This document shows, piece by piece, positions 60,344 through 64,000 of a stretch of 64,000 bases of DNA; within the stretch, counting starts at the first letter, position 1; the number at the start of each line of letters is the position of its first letter. The position numbers and the translations under genes were made by a program. The stretch comes from Halorussus limi (GTDB taxonomy: Archaea; Halobacteriota; Halobacteria; Halobacteriales; Haladaptataceae): NCBI RefSeq assembly GCF_023238205.1, contig NZ_CP096662.1:1-64000 (forward strand), read 5' to 3'. The notes beneath the pieces are model-generated. The model was not told where the DNA came from, made no database searches, and was given only the letters and a program-made list of their open reading frames with translations.

Positions 60344-61612
60344 ATGAGTGAACCTATGATCGACGAGCCGGAGGCGATTCCGGAGACGTTACGCGACCGC
60401 GAGCAGTGGGTGTGCTGGCGGGAAGCAGAGCGAGACGGCAAACCGACGAAGATTCCGGTGACGCCAGGGGCTGGGGGGTTCGCGTCAGCAACAGAGTCAG
60501 AGACCTGGGCGAGTTTCGAGGCAGCACTTGACTACAGCGAGACGGAGCACGCCGATGGCGTCGGGTTCGTGTTTACTGACGACGACTCCATCGTCGGCGT
60601 CGATCTGGATGACTGCCGCGATCCCGAAACAGACGACGTCGACGACGCAGCGCTGGACATCATCGAGCGACTCGACTCCTATACGGAGATATCGCCGTCC
60701 GGCACCGGCTATCACGTCCTCATCAGGGGAGAGCTTCCGGACGGCCGGAACCGGCGCGGGAGCGTAGAACTGTACGACACAGCACGCTTTTTCACCGTCA
60801 CTGGCGACCACGTCGAGCGGACACCCACTCGCGTTGCACGCCGGCAGGACGCGCTCACAGCGATTCACCGAGAGTACGTCCAGGACACCGAGCGAGACCC
60901 AGCATCCGAATCCGAGCAGCGTGATGGCACTGACGACCGGTCACCGACGACCGATACGGTCGACGCCGTCGTTGACGTCGACCTTGAAGACGAGGACCTC
61001 CTCGAGAAAGCGCGAAACGCATCGAACGGCGAGAAGTTCGAGCGGCTCTGGAACGGAAATACGGTCGGCTACGACAGTCAGTCCGAGGCCGACATGGCGC
61101 TGTGCTGTTTGCTGGCGTTCTGGACCGGCGGCGACCATACGCAGATGGATCACCTGTTCCGCCAGTCAGGATTGGTTCGGGAGAAGTGGGACGAGGTCCA
61201 CTACGCTGACGGGTCGACGTACGGCGAGAAGACCATTGAGCGAGCGATTGCGACAACGCCGGAGTTCTACGACCCGGACGCCGGCGACGACGCCACAGAT
61301 CCTCATGGCCCACCAGACGGGGTCACAACTGGCGGGACGCCTGACGACGCAGACCGGAGTCGTGCGTATCTGGCTGAGAAAAACCGCTTGTTGACCAATC
61401 GGGTCGACGAACTCGAGGCAACACTCGAACAGAAGACTGAGCGGATCGAGACTCTCGAAGCAGAGGTCGAGCGGCTCACCGACGAACTCGATGCCCGTGA
61501 CCGGGAGACTGAGCAGCCCCACGAAGAAGAACCCGGTACTGCGGGCGAGACCGGTGATGACTCAGAGCCAGCCTCTCTGTTGAGTCGATTCTTCGGTGGT
61601 CGGTCCGAGTAG
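60344..61612 (+). CDS. archaeo-eukaryotic primase-polymerase (NrS-1/PrimPol-like)
   Basis: 422 aa from ATG 60344; GTG 60338 is in frame. AEP core in the first 170 residues: REQWVCWREAERDGKPTKIP (opening), acidic catalytic motif IVGVDLDDCRD (about 83-93), SGTGYHVLIRGE (about 119-130) and LYDTARFFTVTGDH. Residues about 225-310 match the helper domain of such enzymes (FERLWNGNTVGYDSQSEAD; CLLAFWTGGD). The end is a coiled coil (about 345-390) instead of a helicase. Primes and/or copies element DNA. Confidence 0.85.
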   Translation: MSEPMIDEPEAIPETLRDREQWVCWREAERDGKPTKIPVTPGAGGFASATESETWASFEAALDYSETEHADGVGFVFTDDDSIVGVDLDDCRDPETDDVDDAALDIIERLDSYTEISPSGTGYHVLIRGELPDGRNRRGSVELYDTARFFTVTGDHVERTPTRVARRQDALTAIHREYVQDTERDPASESEQRDGTDDRSPTTDTVDAVVDVDLEDEDLLEKARNASNGEKFERLWNGNTVGYDSQSEADMALCCLLAFWTGGDHTQMDHLFRQSGLVREKWDEVHYADGSTYGEKTIERAIATTPEFYDPDAGDDATDPHGPPDGVTTGGTPDDADRSRAYLAEKNRLLTNRVDELEATLEQKTERIETLEAEVERLTDELDARDRETEQPHEEEPGTAGETGDDSEPASLLSRFFGGRSE

Positions 61613-61679
61613 TAGCGCCGCTTTACCGCCATCCGAGAAGCCCTCCCTCGAGAGTTCTGGTTCTGCGAGTCGAGAAGGA

Positions 61680-61720
61680 TTAACCAACAGACTTGGAATA
61701 TCGCGCTGTCCGTTGGTTAA
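61680..61720. promoter_or_regulatory. 41-bp inverted repeat (second copy)
   Basis: TTAACCAAC (61680-61688) and GTTGGTTAA (61712-61720), 23 bp apart. It shares arms and length with 47755-47795, but the spacer differs. It lies just after the primase gene and 105 bp before the winged-helix gene at 61825. A possible shared operator or recombination site. Confidence 0.7.
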
Positions 61721-61824
61721 CTACGCTCAATCTCGCCGCAAAATCGGGGCTACCGCAGGATACTGTGGTTTAGGAAACTATTCCTCGAAGTAAGAACTAT
61801 ATCCTTCGCCCTGCAATTCCGAGT

Positions 61825-62358
61825 ATGTCCGAGACAGACGCCGCCGATGGCCCGCCCCCCTTCGAGGAGCCGTTCAGCAGCGATGACGTCGAACAACGCA
61901 TCTACGGCACCATCCTGCAAACCCGCGAGCCGACGACGGCAAGCGCGATCGCCGACAGCGCCGACTGTGACCCCAAGACCGCCCGGAAGTATCTGGGGTG
62001 GTTCGACGACTTGGGGATCGTCACCCGGCACGATGGCCATCCGGCCACCTACGAGCGCAATGACGCGTATTTTGAGTGGCGACGCATCAACCAGCTCGCG
62101 GCCGACCATTCCGTCGAGGACCTGCAGGATCGCGTTCGTGAACTCACGACGCGCATCACCGAGTATGAGGAGGCGTACGACGCCGCGTCACCGGCCGCAG
62201 TCGACGCCGTCGCCGCCGCGGAGGGCAGCAACGAGCGGACCATCGACGACGTGTACGGCGACCTCGGCGACTGGGCGACCGCCCTCGAGGAGCGTGACCG
62301 CTACGAACGCGCACGCCAGCAACGCACGGGTGGCGAGCGCGAACAGGCGTCCGGGTAG
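61825..62358 (+). CDS. winged-helix regulator of a haloarchaeal plasmid family, likely antitoxin
   Basis: 177 aa. A winged-helix part at about 25-80 (VEQRIYGTILQTREPTTASA; DCDPKTARKYLGWFDDLG; wing HPATYERNDAYFEWRR). A helical part follows (VEDLQDRVRELTTRITEYEEAY). Organisation like the gene at 24712. GGAAACTATTCC (61767-61778) is a short palindrome near its promoter. The TumE-like gene starts 8 bp downstream, so an antitoxin role is likely. Confidence 0.72.
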   Translation: MSETDAADGPPPFEEPFSSDDVEQRIYGTILQTREPTTASAIADSADCDPKTARKYLGWFDDLGIVTRHDGHPATYERNDAYFEWRRINQLAADHSVEDLQDRVRELTTRITEYEEAYDAASPAAVDAVAAAEGSNERTIDDVYGDLGDWATALEERDRYERARQQRTGGEREQASG

Positions 62359-62366
62359 CCCGCTCG

Positions 62367-62801
62367 ATGGTGCCACCGACAGGCGATGGCGGGAGCCCTG
62401 CCCCCATCGATCGCCCCATCCTCGAGTTCCTCCAGACGCGGCTCGAAGCGACGAGGCAGGTCTCCCGAGCGACCGTCACGGACGCCAGCGGCCATCTAGA
62501 ACTCCACGTCGTCTTTACCCCGTCGTACTACCCGGCAGCCGTCGACGAGGCGCAGTTGACGGTCAGTTGGTACACGAACGACGACTTCAAACTCCACTAT
62601 CGAGAGGTACATTCGGAGCACACCTGGGAATGCCGATGGGATCGGCATCCGAACCCCCACAATACGCGCGACCACTTCCATCCCCCGCCCACCGACCCGA
62701 CACCCGGCGAGGACGCATCGTGGCCAGACGACCATCGTGACGTCGTTGCGCTCGTCCTCGATGAGATCGAAGACCGGATCGTGACTCTCTGGAGCGAGTA
62801 A
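62367..62801 (+). CDS. TumE-like toxin candidate (DUF6516 type)
   Basis: 144 aa. The conserved piece DFKLHYREVHSEHTWECRWDR, then HPNPHNTRDHFHPPP, matches the pattern of TumE-type toxins (W-D-R-H-P-N-x-H-N-T-R-D-H-F-H). The N-terminal half has a strand-rich part (HLELHVVFTPSYYPAA). It directly follows a winged-helix gene, the usual TumA-TumE order. Biochemical activity of the family is not settled. Confidence 0.7.
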   Translation: MVPPTGDGGSPAPIDRPILEFLQTRLEATRQVSRATVTDASGHLELHVVFTPSYYPAAVDEAQLTVSWYTNDDFKLHYREVHSEHTWECRWDRHPNPHNTRDHFHPPPTDPTPGEDASWPDDHRDVVALVLDEIEDRIVTLWSE

Positions 62802-62879
62802 GGGCTACGGTCTCGCGTGGAGTGTTTATCGGCGCCGAAAGGCGTGCAGCGCGCGACAGCGTGCGCGGCGTGACTCACT

Positions 62880-63170
62880 ATGGCTGATCCCGATCCGAAC
62901 GACGACACGAGTGCCGACTACGAACAGTTCGAGAAAGAGTTGCTCGCCCAGGACCGCGACGCCGCCAGGGTCGATACGGCGGACATCGACGACACGATGG
63001 CCCGTAGCCTGGTCGACGATCTCGTCGACGCGGACCTCGTCACTCCAGTTCCCGAGGACAGCGTCCTCGTTCACGAGCCGAGCGGCACCGCGTTCAACTC
63101 AACGATGCAGCTGGCCGTCTTCCATCGAGGCTGGACGGCCGGCCGCGACGCCGATGAGGAGGCCGAGTGA
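62880..63170 (+). CDS. small acidic haloarchaeal plasmid protein, unknown
   Basis: 96 aa, very acidic (DPNDDTSADYEQFEKELL; DADEEAE end). A helix-strand core (MARSLVDDLVDADLV; LAVFHRGWTAGR) without a recognised family. The stop overlaps the next start (TGATG), so the two genes are coupled. Confidence 0.62.
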   Translation: MADPDPNDDTSADYEQFEKELLAQDRDAARVDTADIDDTMARSLVDDLVDADLVTPVPEDSVLVHEPSGTAFNSTMQLAVFHRGWTAGRDADEEAE

Positions 63171-63505
63171 TGCAGCAGACGCTCACAGGGTGTGCGTTCT
63201 GCGACGCCCCGCCCGGCACCGAGACTGGTGAGGCGCACACCTGGGGCCAGGATGAGCGAGTCTCCCACCCGATCTGTGTCGACTGCGCCATCCAGACGCG
63301 GCCGGATCCCGACGAACGCGATCACTTCGCCTGCGACAGCTGTGGGCTGGTCGTCGACGCGCTCGCAGCGCTGACACGGTTCCGCGTGGAACTCGGACAC
63401 CTCGAAGGGCCGTTGCAACTGTGCGAGCACTGTAGTCCAGGCGGGCTTGCGACGTACTGGACGCGCGATCTCGAGGAGCACCTCGTCACGACGCCGGCGG
63501 AGTGA
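63170..63505 (+). CDS. zinc-finger protein, haloarchaeal plasmid family
   Basis: 111 aa from ATG 63170. Three Cys pairs: GCAFCDAPP, CVDCAIQ, and CDSCGLVV with CEHC later, so two or three zinc sites. Frequently such small zinc proteins sit beside plasmid regulators. Coupled to the preceding gene. Function unknown. Confidence 0.68.
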   Translation: MQQTLTGCAFCDAPPGTETGEAHTWGQDERVSHPICVDCAIQTRPDPDERDHFACDSCGLVVDALAALTRFRVELGHLEGPLQLCEHCSPGGLATYWTRDLEEHLVTTPAE

Positions 63506-63554
63506 CCCAAACACGCTTTACTGGTTCGCTGTAAACTGTAATCAAGAACGACCC

Positions 63555-64000
63555 GTGTCACGCACCTCAAACCGGGCCGACGGCGACATCGTCCGCGACT
63601 TCCTCTCGGTCGCAGACCTGCTGGAAGAGCCACAGCTTGCCCAGTTGTACGCGTACCTCACTCGGGAGGGGGAAGCGACCGTCCAGGACGTGATAGACGA
63701 CCTCGAGCTCGCCCAGGGGACGGCTTACAGCTACGTCAATCGGCTCGTCGACGCCGGCGTCGTCGGGGTTACCCACGACGAGCAACCCCGGCGGTACGCC
63801 GCTCGTGAGATCGACCTGACCGTGACCGCGGCCGCCGGCGACCGCGAGTACACGATTACGCCGGCGCTCATCCACGCCGTCGGCCGCCGCGAGACGAACG
63901 CCGACATCGACACCTACATCGACCGCCACGGCGTCGCCGGCCTCACGACCGCGCTCACCTACGCCGTCGCCCGCGAACGCGGCGAGGTGACCCACCGGCT
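63555..64000 (+). CDS. winged-helix regulator, partial (cut by window end)
   Basis: Begins at GTG 63555 and runs off the window; 148 residues are visible. Paralogue of the gene at 23581: LEEPQLAQLYAYLTREGEA, DDLELAQGTAYSYVNRLVDAG, then ITPALIHAVGRRETN and YIDRHGVAGLTTALTYA. By analogy with 23581-24641 a PIN gene should follow outside the window. A short dyad (TTTAC/GTAAA, 63519-63537) precedes it. Confidence 0.78.
   Translation, partial: MSRTSNRADGDIVRDFLSVADLLEEPQLAQLYAYLTREGEATVQDVIDDLELAQGTAYSYVNRLVDAGVVGVTHDEQPRRYAAREIDLTVTAAAGDREYTITPALIHAVGRRETNADIDTYIDRHGVAGLTTALTYAVARERGEVTHR

Overview
The window looks like part of a haloarchaeal plasmid, megaplasmid or chromid. The GC content is high with GC-rich third codon positions, and the proteins are strongly acidic. 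Promoters have an archaeal TATA box about 25 nt before the start codon (leaderless transcripts), Tat signals with archaeal lipoboxes are common, and typical halophile families are present (HTH-10 regulators, HxlR, PhoU with an AbrB domain, histone-fold DUF1931, haloarchaeal insertion sequences). The species cannot be named from the sequence alone. All product names come from reading motifs; no database was searched.

Layout. (1) 1-1434: a partition locus, with a 9-bp-phased iteron array, parA and a small partner gene. (2) 1686-9729: a large arsenic island with arsR-arsM, a run of small Cys-rich genes with HxlR, arsD-arsA-YlbF-like, a second arsR with acr3, and two tandem arsC genes. (3) 9746-15832: an HTH-10 regulator, a complete ECF-type transporter (S component, fused double ATPase, T component) and a PhoU-like regulator preceded by the tail of another PhoU. 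(4) 15949-23258: a segment flanked by two related IS4-type elements in direct orientation. It holds a degenerate transposase, an AT-rich pair of genes (Tat-exported protein and zincin-like protein), a lipoprotein and a broken Fic gene. (5) 23554-27563: two toxin-antitoxin-like modules with PIN-type partners, another winged-helix gene and a tyrosine recombinase.

(6) 27619-46209: a potassium and stress island. It has two APC permeases fused to universal-stress domains, stand-alone Usp proteins, TrkAH, a TrkA-N K+ channel, two KhtT/KefB-like regulator-antiporter pairs and a DisA_N (diadenylate cyclase) gene. As c-di-AMP binds RCK_C-type domains in other organisms, the synthase and its likely targets sit together here. 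(7) 46261-47739: a 55-aa histone-fold protein and exonuclease VII subunits, the large one ending in a membrane helix.

(8) 47943-59955: a colinear type IV secretion/conjugation operon with VirB2-like, glycoprotein, lipoprotein, VirB6-like, VirB3/VirB4-N, VirB4 and a giant 1431-aa ATPase with nuclease-like and winged-helix tails. (9) 60000-61612: an iteron-like non-coding region and a primase-polymerase, a candidate replication or post-transfer synthesis locus. (10) 61680-64000: a further toxin-antitoxin/regulator cluster cut by the window end. Two 41-bp inverted repeats of identical geometry (47755 and 61680) bracket regions 8 and 9. The window as a whole reads as a self-transmissible element carrying arsenic resistance and K+ homeostasis cargo.
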